From assembly GCA_024642765.1 (NCBI GenBank), contig JAHEAM010000170.1, positions 1 to 7,721 of the forward strand: a stretch of DNA of 7,721 bases, given 5' to 3'. Below, in pieces: positions 1-6,472 of the stretch (within the stretch, counting starts at the first letter, position 1; each line of letters begins with the position of its first letter). The stretch is from Planctomycetaceae bacterium. GTDB lineage: Bacteria; Planctomycetota; Planctomycetia; Pirellulales; Pirellulaceae. The notes below the pieces were generated by a model. That model made no database searches, had not been told where the DNA came from, and saw nothing but the letters and a program-made list of their open reading frames with translations. The position numbers and the translations under genes were made by a program.

Positions 1-707
1 CCACCGGAACCGTCTTCCACACGACTCGACCTTTTGACCATCGTCGCCAAAGCGAATTGCCCGACCGTTGCAACTCCGGCAAGCCCCAGCATCCCGAACG
101 TCTGGCTGCCTGACATGATCAAGACAACCATCGCCGCGCCAAAAACAAGGACTTGCAACCAACGCGCTCCCCAAGCAATCGGCATCAAGCGTTGCTCTTG
201 CGACGTATCTGAATGACCTGCACTCTGAATTGCCGGACTCAGTAACGCAATCAACACGCCACCCATCGCGATCCCACCAATCCAATAAACGGCTTCGAGC
301 AATGACCAATCTCGAGTCAAGTGAACACTTCCGCGCAGCATCAACCACAGGCTCAGTGCAATGCCACCACCCCACACGAGCGCCAGCCAACGCGTACGCA
401 GGCAACAACGTTCGACACTACCTAACAAACCAGCAATGGGGAAAAGCCAAATCAGCCAATCTTGCGCCTCTTTGGGAGAACGAATTCGACCAAACGTTTT
501 TGAGATTGCTTGTAAAACGCTCGCATCATCACCCAGCCGTTGGTACTCACTCCAGCAACGCAAGGCAAAAAAGGTGATACCCAACCCAATGCCCGCACCC
601 AGGATCGCTCGCGCAATTCCGTCACGTCGCCCGGGAAAAAAGAAAAATCCCCAAACCAATAGGCCGGGGATTAAAACGCATAACAGTACTTCAACTTTAT
701 CAAGCAT
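1..707 (-). CDS. Polytopic membrane protein, unknown function (partial, 3' end beyond window)
   Basis: The minus strand reads open from an ATG at 707 to the window edge: 235 codons without a stop, with the C-terminus missing. The product is strongly hydrophobic. Likely membrane helices lie at about residues 7-25, 31-49, 85-98, 107-124, 138-158, 183-200 and 203-223. A polar segment with charged residues (about 50-83) separates helices two and three, and a second polar loop lies at about 161-175. I recognise no family motif. The start is 6 nt after the stop of the YceI-family gene, so the two are probably co-transcribed and may be translationally coupled; an AGAGAA-like purine run overlaps the end of the upstream gene. 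YceI proteins are often encoded beside membrane proteins such as cytochrome b561, but the conserved haem-ligand pattern of that family is not evident here, so no such function is assigned. That this is a real gene is likely, from the length, hydrophobic pattern and operon position. Its role is unknown. Confidence 0.75.
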   Translation of the reverse strand, partial: MLDKVEVLLCVLIPGLLVWGFFFFPGRRDGIARAILGAGIGLGITFFALRCWSEYQRLGDDASVLQAISKTFGRIRSPKEAQDWLIWLFPIAGLLGSVERCCLRTRWLALVWGGGIALSLWLMLRGSVHLTRDWSLLEAVYWIGGIAMGGVLIALLSPAIQSAGHSDTSQEQRLMPIAWGARWLQVLVFGAAMVVLIMSGSQTFGMLGLAGVATVGQFALATMVKRSSRVEDGSG

Positions 708-713
708 CGATGT

Positions 714-1304
714 CTATTCTCTGACGCCTTCGAAACTAAACGAAATGGCAACGTCATCACCGATTGCTTGCAACATATTTGACATGCCGAAATCACTGCG
801 TTTGACGGTGAACTGGGTAAACAATCCGATGCGATAGTCTCCAAACGGTGACTCGCCTTGCCCCAAGATTTTGAACGGAATTACGATCTCTTTTGTTTCT
901 CCGTGCATCGTCAAATTACCAGTGACATTGATCCCGTCTTCAGTCTTTTCAACGCTCGTGCTCGAAAATTCAATTTTAGGAAACTGTTTCACATTAAAAA
1001 AATCCGCACCCTTTAGATGCTCGTCTCGTTTTTCGTTGTTCGAATCGACAGAGTCTGCGTCCATCGAAAATTGAAAGACGGAAGCACCCACATTTTCGGA
1101 ATCGAATTTTAGATTTCCGGAGACTTGATTGAAGCGACCGTAGGTATAGCTCATCTTGATGTGGCTAATACTAAAAATCACCGCTGTATGGGTCTCGTCA
1201 AGTTTATAGTTTGCCGACTGAGCGAAGGCACTAGTCGCGGAGGTCAGCGTCAACAACGCGCCAAACAATCCGATCAGACGACTTACTGACATTAATGACT
1301 TCAT
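714..1304 (-). CDS. YceI-family secreted lipocalin-like protein
   Basis: The product is 196 residues, close to the 191 of E. coli YceI. A signal peptide spans residues 1-28 (basic start, hydrophobic core about 10-24, cleavage after Ala-Phe-Ala), so the protein is periplasmic or exported. The mature part shows the family pattern: D-x-x-H-T-x-V-x-F near 36-44, a following H48 and the Tyr-Gly-Arg-Phe turn at 55-58. Next come the D-x-x-N-E-K-R-D-E-H-L-K block with the Asp-Phe-Phe and Phe-Pro motifs, then the Gly-Asn-Leu-Thr-Met-His-Gly strand. YceI members form an extended beta-barrel that binds polyisoprenoid or other amphiphilic lipids; the ligand cannot be read from sequence. The frame extends upstream to 1439, but the ATG at 1304 is preferred because it directly precedes the signal peptide and has a good ribosome-binding site. 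It appears to be first in an operon with the membrane protein that starts 6 nt downstream. Confidence 0.93.
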   Translation of the reverse strand: MKSLMSVSRLIGLFGALLTLTSATSAFAQSANYKLDETHTAVIFSISHIKMSYTYGRFNQVSGNLKFDSENVGASVFQFSMDADSVDSNNEKRDEHLKGADFFNVKQFPKIEFSSTSVEKTEDGINVTGNLTMHGETKEIVIPFKILGQGESPFGDYRIGLFTQFTVKRSDFGMSNMLQAIGDDVAISFSFEGVRE

Positions 1305-1310
1305 CACCAA

Positions 1311-1316
1311 TTCCCT
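1311..1316 (-). promoter_or_regulatory. Ribosome-binding site of the YceI-family gene
   Basis: On the minus strand AGGGAA lies 6 nt before the ATG at 1304. It decides the start in favour of the signal-peptide methionine over the longer open frame, whose extra 45 residues look like untranslated leader. A TACAAT hexamer at 1381-1386 (minus) could be a -10 element about 77 nt upstream of the start codon, but I found no matching -35 at normal spacing. Confidence 0.7.
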
Positions 1317-1439
1317 TTTCTTGTTTTCAGAACATATTCCGGTATCGAACGGGGCAGCCCATTCATTTGTCGACGACATTATTGTACGCAATTTATTGGC
1401 AAATAGTTTTGCAGTTCGATCTTCCAAGCGACCGACCAA

Positions 1440-1968
1440 ACTCTTCTATCTCGATCCAACAGCCATACACGACCTAAGAGCCATTCGTCTCTCTCACCGC
1501 AATTCGGCGAACTAGGGCGAGTACCCGCAACATAATTCTTTACCTGACGCTTGTACGTTCAGCTGAATTTATGACTTATTGCCGAGGGTGGCTTTTGGCG
1601 GCCGAGGTTGCAATCAACCATGCCGAAAAAACCACTAATCGCTGCTCAAGCTAAATTCAAAACCCAAGACGAAAGGTTTTCCAAACCGGACGCCCATTCC
1701 AAATGGTACGATACATATGAAACCTCGCCACTAGTTGCAAAAACCGTCAAAATTGAGCGGCGACTCCAAATTTCCTCAAAGCAAGTGGACTTTCGGACTT
1801 TCAAAACGTCCCAAACGGGTCTTGTCCAAACTAACCCTTTTTCTTAAACTTCGTTGGTAATTCGCGGGGTAACTAATTGAGCCCCTACCGAAACTAAGCG
1901 TTCATGCATTTTTTGCCGTTCAAGGCGAACCTTGCAGTTGGCTTGGGATCGTTATTAATACAATTCAA
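1440..1968. other. Gene-free stretch upstream of tRNA-Asn
   Basis: I see no convincing gene here. One plus-strand frame (ATG at 1620 to 1847) is open, but it has no ribosome-binding site and no recognisable protein pattern. A perfect short hairpin, CAAGG-CGAA-CCTTG, lies at 1921-1934. A possible tRNA promoter is TTGCAG at 1932-1937 with TATTAA at 1953-1958, but the spacer is only 15 nt and each hexamer matches consensus at four positions, so it is weak. The -35 candidate overlaps the hairpin. Confidence 0.5.
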
Positions 1969-2041
1969 GCCCTTGTAGCTCAGTCGGTAGAGCAACGGAC
2001 TGTTAATCCGTGTGTCCTAGGTTCGAGCCCTAGCGGGGGCG
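1969..2041 (+). tRNA. tRNA-Asn (anticodon GTT)
   Basis: A complete 73-nt cloverleaf can be folded by hand. The acceptor stem is GCCCTTG with CGGGGGC (two G-U pairs). The D arm is GCTC/GAGC. The anticodon stem ACGGA/TCCGT encloses loop CTGTTAA with anticodon GTT at 2002-2004. The variable loop has five bases, and the T arm is CTAGG/CCTAG around TTCGAGC. The discriminator base is G2041. The 3' CCA is not encoded, so it must be added by tRNA nucleotidyltransferase. The gene stands alone and is followed at once by an intrinsic terminator, which implies a monocistronic transcript. tRNA 3' ends are common integration sites for mobile elements, but I see no integrase and no duplicated tRNA 3' end in this window. 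Confidence 0.97.
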
Positions 2042-2048
2042 CTTGAAG

Positions 2049-2075
2049 AAACCCTGGTTTTTCCAGGGTTTTTTT
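2049..2075 (+). terminator. Rho-independent terminator of tRNA-Asn
   Basis: A perfect 9-bp stem (AAACCCTGG at 2049-2057 paired with CCAGGGTTT at 2063-2071) with a five-T loop runs directly into a T tract ending at 2075. It starts 8 nt after the tRNA 3' end. Because the stem is flanked by A on the left and T on the right, it may also work weakly in the reverse direction. Confidence 0.92.
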
Positions 2076-2442
2076 GTGTTTTGATCTCATCATGATTTGC
2101 GAGCGTTTTCGTTAGCACACCCGCTGGTACGACTGATAATGCCCATTGTGACCTAACGAGTCTGCCATCTTGTTGAGAATGATCCACATTATGAGCAAAC
2201 CAAAAAATCGAAACCTCGTAAACCCGACGAAAACGTCCCTCTTTTTCCGCACGCTTGCGGGCATTGGGCTGGCTTCGTAGTCGAAGATGGAGATTCCGTC
2301 GCCGCCATTGGCGTTATAAATCAGCCGCAACACTCGATACCGGGCTTCTGGCTAAGACCTACCCAGGTGGGCTCCACGCCCACTCGTTAGCAAAACAGAG
2401 CCAATATTTTTCCCATAAAAACCATGTTGCGCAACCATTGTT
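2076..2442. other. Gene-free stretch with ORF-like fragments; possible dispersed repeat
   Basis: No supportable gene. A minus-strand frame (GTG at 2333 to stop at 2112, 73 residues) and an overlapping plus-strand frame are open, but neither has a ribosome-binding site or a normal start context. The minus frame has a protein-like composition in its first half (Asn-Ala-Asn-Gly-Gly-Asp-Gly, then a basic Arg/Lys patch), so it could be a gene remnant or a repeated intergenic element. The stretch contains a GC-rich perfect hairpin at 2367-2383. Confidence 0.45.
2367..2383. repeat. GC-rich perfect inverted repeat (hairpin)
   Basis: GTGGGC at 2367-2372 and GCCCAC at 2378-2383 form a perfect 6-bp stem around the loop TCCAC. 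A second small dyad, CCCA-GG-TGGG, overlaps its left side (2362-2371), so two alternative hairpins compete. No T tract follows on either strand, which argues against an intrinsic terminator. It lies just beyond the open minus-strand fragment and may be part of a repeated intergenic element. Confidence 0.55.
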
Positions 2443-2919
2443 CTACGCAGCCGTGTCCGCGCCTCTGGATTTCCATAGTCCATAAAGAGTAAATATCAGC
2501 GCCACCATGATGGTTACGCCACAAACCTGAAGAGAAACCGAAACAATGGGATTGTCAGTGCCGTGAGGCGGCGGAAATTTTTCGTTGATTGTCGGCATGA
2601 GTTTTGAAGAAGCGCCGAGGAACGCAGCGGCTACTCCGGCCGCTCCGTTGGTCCATGTGCCAATCTGCAGCATTGCAAACCAGATCCACAAAGCAGTTCG
2701 GCCTAAAGCGAGTTCCTTGACCAAGAACCCGAAGGCAACCATCAATATGCCATTGGCGGTGAATTCGATGTGTGCCATCACAATGCCACGAAACCAAGTC
2801 ACAGCGGAAGGTGGGATGAAACCGACGATGCAACCAACCGTGATTTGAAGTACTCCAAGAATCAGGGTCCAATGTCGGATTTTCGCTTTCAGGCGGTCTT
2901 GGTTAGTTGTCGTTGGCAT
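2443..2919 (-). CDS. Four-helix membrane protein, HabA/HabB (hydroxylaminobenzene mutase)-like
   Basis: The product is 158 residues with four likely membrane helices at about 18-35, 54-72, 76-102 and 126-149, and short polar ends. The pattern Met-Ala-His-x-Glu-x-x-x-Asn-Gly at 48-57, the Gly-Thr-Trp-x-Asn-Gly stretch at 87-92, and the Gly-Ala-Ser-Ser-Lys-Leu-Met-Pro segment at 102-109 resemble, from memory, the small membrane family that includes hydroxylaminobenzene mutases HabA/HabB. Those enzymes convert hydroxylaminobenzene to 2-aminophenol in nitroarene breakdown, but most family members are uncharacterised and no nitroarene genes are visible here, so the substrate is not assigned. The start is ambiguous: ATG at 2919 or an in-frame TTG at 2925. 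The purine run AGGCGA at 2930-2935 (minus) is 10 nt from the ATG and 4 nt from the TTG. The gene stands alone. Confidence 0.75.
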   Translation of the reverse strand: MPTTTNQDRLKAKIRHWTLILGVLQITVGCIVGFIPPSAVTWFRGIVMAHIEFTANGILMVAFGFLVKELALGRTALWIWFAMLQIGTWTNGAAGVAAAFLGASSKLMPTINEKFPPPHGTDNPIVSVSLQVCGVTIMVALIFTLYGLWKSRGADTAA

Positions 2920-2925
2920 GGGCAA

Positions 2926-3332
2926 TCAATCGCCTAAAAAAATTGGTCACCGCGTTCGCGGAATAAAGATTTTCAAAAACTGTTTCCAACGCAGCGTCGC
3001 ATGTGTGTGTCGCAGCCTGATTATCTGCTACAGGCGAGAAGCTGCACCCTCAACGATATCTGTATGATGCGAAACTGTGATACATCACGCTGGTCACGCC
3101 GTTGAACTATGTTGTGCAATATACCACTTTGTTTGGACTGAGGTATGCCTTCGGAGACGAATGCGCTGCAAGCGTCCAATGGAACACTTATGCCGGCGAT
3201 ATTTCCCTCGGAAATCAGAGTACGTTAAATAAGGATCCGATAGGTTCAGTCAATTTTTCGCAAAGATTCAAAGACTTTGGCGTGTGATGCTCATGAGCTA
3301 CACGAAATTGATCACGGCGTTTCCACCAACGA
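2926..3332. other. Gene-free stretch
   Basis: No gene is supportable. A plus-strand frame starting with TTG at 3102 stays open for 61 codons, but it has no ribosome-binding site and no recognisable protein features. Apart from the purine run serving the gene at 2919, I see no clear promoter, terminator or repeat. Confidence 0.5.
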
Positions 3333-3629
3333 CTAATTCCCTTTCTCGATCTTGGCGAGCGTTTTGTCGTAAAGTGATGTCTGAGAAATAAGTTTAGCTA
3401 CTTCCGGCGCTTCTGCGAACTTTCCATTCTTGGCAAGTAGAACAGCAGCTTCTAACGCTGCGGTATCGTGGAAACTTGAACTGTTTATCGCCTCGATTGA
3501 GCCTTTTGGTTACTAGCCCATCGCCGGCGCTTCGGACTTAGGCTGCGCGTTGCTAGATGGCGATTGATTACGGCAATCTGCCACAAAGCAAACCAATAGC
3601 AGCATCAAAAATAAAGGCATGAGTTTCAT
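3333..3629 (-). pseudogene. Short lipoprotein-like gene interrupted by two adjacent in-frame stops
   Basis: From the ATG at 3629 the minus strand encodes a basic start, a strong hydrophobic core (residues 3-16) and a possible lipobox Val-Ala-Asp-Cys with Cys19, followed by a polar Ser/Asn/Pro/Glu linker. This suggests an exported lipoprotein, although Asp at the position before Cys is unusual. After 38 residues the frame meets TAG and then TAA (3510-3515). The same frame then stays open for 58 codons to a final TAG at 3333. That tail is rich in Ala, Glu and Lys and looks like an amphipathic helix. It contains no ATG, GTG or TTG, so it cannot be an independent gene with a usual start. The simplest reading is a decayed gene of about 98 codons. 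The alternative is a genuine 38-residue lipoprotein ending at 3513 with chance open sequence beyond. There is no clear Shine-Dalgarno site. Confidence 0.45.
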
Positions 3630-3634
3630 TTTCG

Positions 3635-3648
3635 TTTGTCGCGACAAA
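3635..3648. promoter_or_regulatory. 14-bp perfect palindrome before the lipoprotein-like gene
   Basis: TTTGTCGCGACAAA is identical to its own reverse complement and ends 5 nt before the ATG at 3629 (minus). The position over the leader would suit a dimeric repressor operator. I cannot assign it to a regulator family by sight. Confidence 0.4.
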
Positions 3649-3716
3649 AAAAGTAAACCGGAATGAACCAGCACTGTATTGGTTGAGCAATTAGCCAGTC
3701 GGCGCAAAGAAATCAT

Positions 3717-4356
3717 AACTCAACATCGTGACCGGATGTATCGATGCGCCGTTGTTTTGATTTGTTCGGTTTTTAATTGAATGTCAAGGTTTCGAGAGCT
3801 TTATTACTTCGGCATTAAAAGGAACTGCGGAAATAAACAGCGTGCTATATATCTCCCGGTTCTAGCTAGATAGATTGCAATGGTGCTCGAGGCAAAGCTG
3901 CGGCAGGGGCGACTAAAGGGCAGTAGAGATTTACGTAGCGCCAATTAGGAAGCTGGAAAACTATGCGTCATCAACAGAAAGGAATGATGAAGTCAGCTCC
4001 CAATTCGAAAGAACTTCGTTTCGAAGTGTTATCAGTGGTTGTAGTCATCGTCAAATACTGGCAATTGCAGATACGACATTTCAGTCCTGTTCGACCTCTA
4101 GTCCTAAACATGAAAAACAATCTAATCGCGACAAGTAACATTTTTCAAACTTATGCTTCGGCATCCGGTTTTTGATCATTATCCTCAAGATAACGTTTGC
4201 GATGATTCGAAGCTTACGATCCACCTTTATCGTTTAGAACGAACCCGCAATCGCGGTTTCGCTGCACAGCAATGAAAAGTTGAAATCAGAGACTCATTTT
4301 TGCCGAGAAGAGTGTTAGCCGATGCAACACAATTTTATTGCAGTCAGAACTCGAAA
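3717..4356. other. Long gene-free stretch
   Basis: No convincing gene in about 640 nt. An ATG frame at 3963-4175 (plus) is open for 70 codons, but its product has no domain-like pattern. Small structures visible are the palindrome TCTAGCTAGA near 3862-3871, a perfect hairpin ACTTCG-TTT-CGAAGT at 4013-4027, and a bulged hairpin formed by AACCCGC and GCGGTT near 4243-4260. None is followed by a T tract, so none is called a terminator. No clear promoter for the gene at 4357 was found. Confidence 0.5.
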
Positions 4357-4779
4357 ATGGCAGACGAACAGGATCTAACAAAAGTCATCCAAAGTCACTT
4401 CGCCAACCGGCCGATCGTTCCACATTTCCTGGTTTGGACGATTATTGGAATTGGCTTGGGGTTGTTGCTCTCGCCAAATTTTTTGGTACCGACATTGTGC
4501 GCGTTTTGCATTGCCGGAGCGATCATGGCTTTCTTTCTGGCGACCGTCACCTATGCGGTCAGCGAACGCTACACTACGACATTTCTTGGGGCAATTACCG
4601 GAGCGACGATTCCGACCGTTGGTCTTATGTCGGGCGTTGAGCTACATCAACAAATGCCTGCATTTTGTTTGATTGTTGGCGCCTTGATCGGAAGCACCTG
4701 TTTTATCTGGATGGGTGCACTGCGCGGACTAAAAGCCATTTTTTTAAAGAAAACGGGATCGAAAGTCTCCGAGTCTTAG
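4357..4779 (+). CDS. Small four-helix membrane protein, unknown function
   Basis: The product is 140 residues. A short polar, mildly acidic N-terminus (1-22) is followed by hydrophobic segments at about 24-38, 43-68, 75-94 and 102-122, then a basic C-terminal tail rich in Lys and Ser. This points to an integral inner-membrane protein with four helices. Gly/Ala-rich helix faces are visible (the Gly-Ile-Gly-Leu-Gly run in helix one, the Gly-Ala-Ile-Thr-Gly-Ala run in helix three), but I recognise no family. The frame extends upstream to a TTG at 4300; the ATG at 4357 is preferred because the extension looks non-coding, although neither start has a strong ribosome-binding site (GAGAAG precedes a GTG at 4312). 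The gene converges on the sigma-54 regulator with only 6 nt between stop codons. Confidence 0.7.
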   Translation: MADEQDLTKVIQSHFANRPIVPHFLVWTIIGIGLGLLLSPNFLVPTLCAFCIAGAIMAFFLATVTYAVSERYTTTFLGAITGATIPTVGLMSGVELHQQMPAFCLIVGALIGSTCFIWMGALRGLKAIFLKKTGSKVSES

Positions 4780-4785
4780 GACCAC

Positions 4786-6150
4786 TTAATTGAGTCCAAA
4801 TCGTTTGATCCAATTGTAAACAGTCATTCGGCTGACTCCCAACTCCCTCGCGGCCTGTGCTCGGTTATTATTATTGCGATTTAAAGCGGTTACCAACCGA
4901 TCGTTTAAATCATCTCGGCCGAATCCTTTCGCAATATTGTCACAGTTCGTTAGAAGACTTGTGCTCGATTCAGCCAGTCCATTTTGATCAATTCCAGCTT
5001 GAATATTAACTGGGAGATTAATGAGCTTAATGACTCCATCATCTGCATCAATGACACCATGCTCGATCGCATTTTTTATCTCGCGGACATTTCCTGGCCA
5101 TTTGTATTTCGCCAGGACTTCAAGAAGGCAAGGTTCAAATGTCATAGCCGGTAAACTGTGCGATTCGCAATAAGATGTAAGAAATCGAACGCAAAACGAA
5201 GCTATTTCTTCGGTGCGCTCTCGAATGGGTGGAATGTGGATACCGTAGCCATTCATTCGGTAATATAAGTCCCCACGAAAGCTGTGTTTTTGGACTTGTT
5301 CCAAAAGTTGCACATTGGTTGCCGAGATAATTCTGGCTAACATAGAGCGATTTTTGCGATCACCCATCCGATTGAACTCATGATCGTCGACAACTCTCAG
5401 CAGTTTTCCTTGCACTTCAGTTGGTAATGAGTCTAATTCATCAAGGAAAATGGTACCCTTACCTGCGTGTTCGAATTGCCCTACTTTATTGTCATCAGCG
5501 CCAGTGAATGCACCTTTCACATGGCCAAACAATTCGCTCTCTGCAAGTGATGGAGTAAAATTGGCACAATTGACGACAATGAAGGGCTCGTTGGAACGAG
5601 CGGACAATTCGTGAATGCGTTTGGCCCAATAGGTTTTCCCAACTCCAGTTTCTCCCGTTAGCAAAACGTTGGTATCAGCAGCCGCAACTTTTGCAATTTT
5701 GCGTTCGAGCTCGGCGAGATAATTGGCACGCGTTGCCAACTGAGGTCGCAAAATGGGATGGTGTTTCTTGATAACATTCGATTCAATAACATAACGAAGC
5801 CGCTGCAAGTTCAACGGCCTTTCAACAAGCTCTCCAACACCGGCTGCGACAAATCTCTTTTGCAAGTCGAGGCATTCACGATCCGGTTTTGCATTTTCCA
5901 ATATCAGCAAAGCCAATTTTCCAAACGAATTTTTGAAATAGTGGTTTAGGACTAAAAGCAATCCTTCACACGCCTGGTGGTCTTGCAAATCGGCCATAAA
6001 AATAGCGACTTCCGGAGCATCGCCGTTCTTATCAATGAAACTTGAAAAAGGCCCCGCGTGGACTTCGCAATCGCGGATTGATTTAGCGAGTTCAACGAAC
6101 ACCCCATCAACATCCGAATGACCAGTACAGGTAAGTATTTTGAAGCTCAT
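4786..6150 (-). CDS. Sigma-54-dependent transcriptional activator with degenerate receiver domain
   Basis: A 454-residue NtrC-type enhancer-binding protein. Residues 1-125 have the alternating pattern of a response-regulator receiver, ending in a Gly-Glu-Leu-Val-Glu-Arg-Pro segment like the usual Lys-Pro strand. However, the acidic pair after the first strand is absent, the phospho-acceptor position is Met52 or nearby (with Asp54 off register), and the conserved Lys is Arg111. The AAA+ domain is complete: Walker A Gly-Glu-Thr-Gly-Val-Gly-Lys-Thr at 166-173, the sigma-54-contacting Gly-Ala-Phe-Thr-Gly-Ala loop at 213-218, Walker B with Asp237-Glu238, the Phe-Arg-Gly-Asp-Leu-Tyr-Tyr-Arg arginine-finger region at 291-298, and the Trp-Pro-Gly-Asn-Val-Arg-Glu sensor II at 351-357. 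A Fis-type helix-turn-helix fills 414-454. It should bind enhancer DNA and use ATP hydrolysis to open RpoN promoters. Control by phosphorylation looks unlikely. It is divergent from the pilus secretin gene, a plausible target. Confidence 0.96.
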   Translation of the reverse strand: MSFKILTCTGHSDVDGVFVELAKSIRDCEVHAGPFSSFIDKNGDAPEVAIFMADLQDHQACEGLLLVLNHYFKNSFGKLALLILENAKPDRECLDLQKRFVAAGVGELVERPLNLQRLRYVIESNVIKKHHPILRPQLATRANYLAELERKIAKVAAADTNVLLTGETGVGKTYWAKRIHELSARSNEPFIVVNCANFTPSLAESELFGHVKGAFTGADDNKVGQFEHAGKGTIFLDELDSLPTEVQGKLLRVVDDHEFNRMGDRKNRSMLARIISATNVQLLEQVQKHSFRGDLYYRMNGYGIHIPPIRERTEEIASFCVRFLTSYCESHSLPAMTFEPCLLEVLAKYKWPGNVREIKNAIEHGVIDADDGVIKLINLPVNIQAGIDQNGLAESSTSLLTNCDNIAKGFGRDDLNDRLVTALNRNNNNRAQAARELGVSRMTVYNWIKRFGLN

Positions 6151-6154
6151 ATTG

Positions 6155-6160
6155 CCCCCT
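6155..6160 (-). promoter_or_regulatory. Ribosome-binding site of the sigma-54 activator
   Basis: On the minus strand AGGGGG lies 4 nt before the ATG at 6150. It is the strongest Shine-Dalgarno site in the window and fixes the activator's start, since the receiver-like fold begins right after it. Confidence 0.75.
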
Positions 6161-6357
6161 AAGGGTCAAAAGGAGAGTGTTTGGAGGTCTAGCCGTTTGC
6201 GGACTACCACAAACTCAAATAGCGTTGGGAACTCTTGGCCGGACACCGATCTTAACCCGAAACAAAAAATTTGTACAGCATTTCCAACAAATCATTGCAA
6301 AATATTCGGCATGGGAATTTCTCCTATTCTTTCAAAGTTGACGTTTTTTTCGATAAC

Positions 6358-6472
6358 AACTCCCTTTTTTGGCATTTTGATGAAGATTAAATGGACGGAA
6401 TAATCGGAGTAGTCGATAAATTCTAACGACTTCCCCCTCGGCCTAAGAACATCAGTGGCGAAAACTCCCTTT
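6358..6472 (+). repeat. Pair of direct repeats AACTCCCTTT upstream of the secretin gene
   Basis: Identical 10-mers start at 6358 and 6463. Both are followed by a short T-rich spacer and TGGC or GGC. The second copy ends 24 nt before the secretin ATG. The 105-bp distance equals ten turns of B-DNA, so a protein bound at each copy would face the same side. They could be regulator sites, but with two copies chance is not excluded. Confidence 0.35.

Noticed and set aside
34..837. Several overlapping open plus-strand frames at the left edge
   Set aside because: They lie opposite the membrane protein and the YceI-family gene, which have far better protein features, start signals and operon spacing.
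1397..1413. Plus-strand TGGCAAATAGTTTTGCA resembling a sigma-54 promoter
   Set aside because: The GG and GC elements are separated by 11 nt instead of the strictly required 10, and it points away from the YceI-family gene into a gene-free stretch.
1608..1847. Open plus-strand frame of 79 codons
   Set aside because: No ribosome-binding site before either the TTG or the ATG at 1620, no recognisable protein pattern and no operon context.
1969..2041. tRNA-Asn as an attachment site of an integrated element
   Set aside because: No duplicated tRNA 3' end, integrase or element-like gene content is visible in the window.
3963..4175. Open plus-strand frame of 70 codons starting with ATG
   Set aside because: The composition is not protein-like beyond a short Val run, there is no family resemblance, and the only purine run before it is poorly placed.
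6295..6311. Minus-strand TGCCGAATATTTTGCA as a sigma-54 autoregulatory promoter of the activator
   Set aside because: The -12 block is perfect, but the nearly invariant -24 GG is GC, and the site is about 145 nt from the start codon. It is mentioned only as a near-miss.
6140..6403. Open plus-strand frame across the activator/secretin intergenic region
   Set aside because: It overlaps the activator's start and leader, has no start signal, and has no recognisable product.
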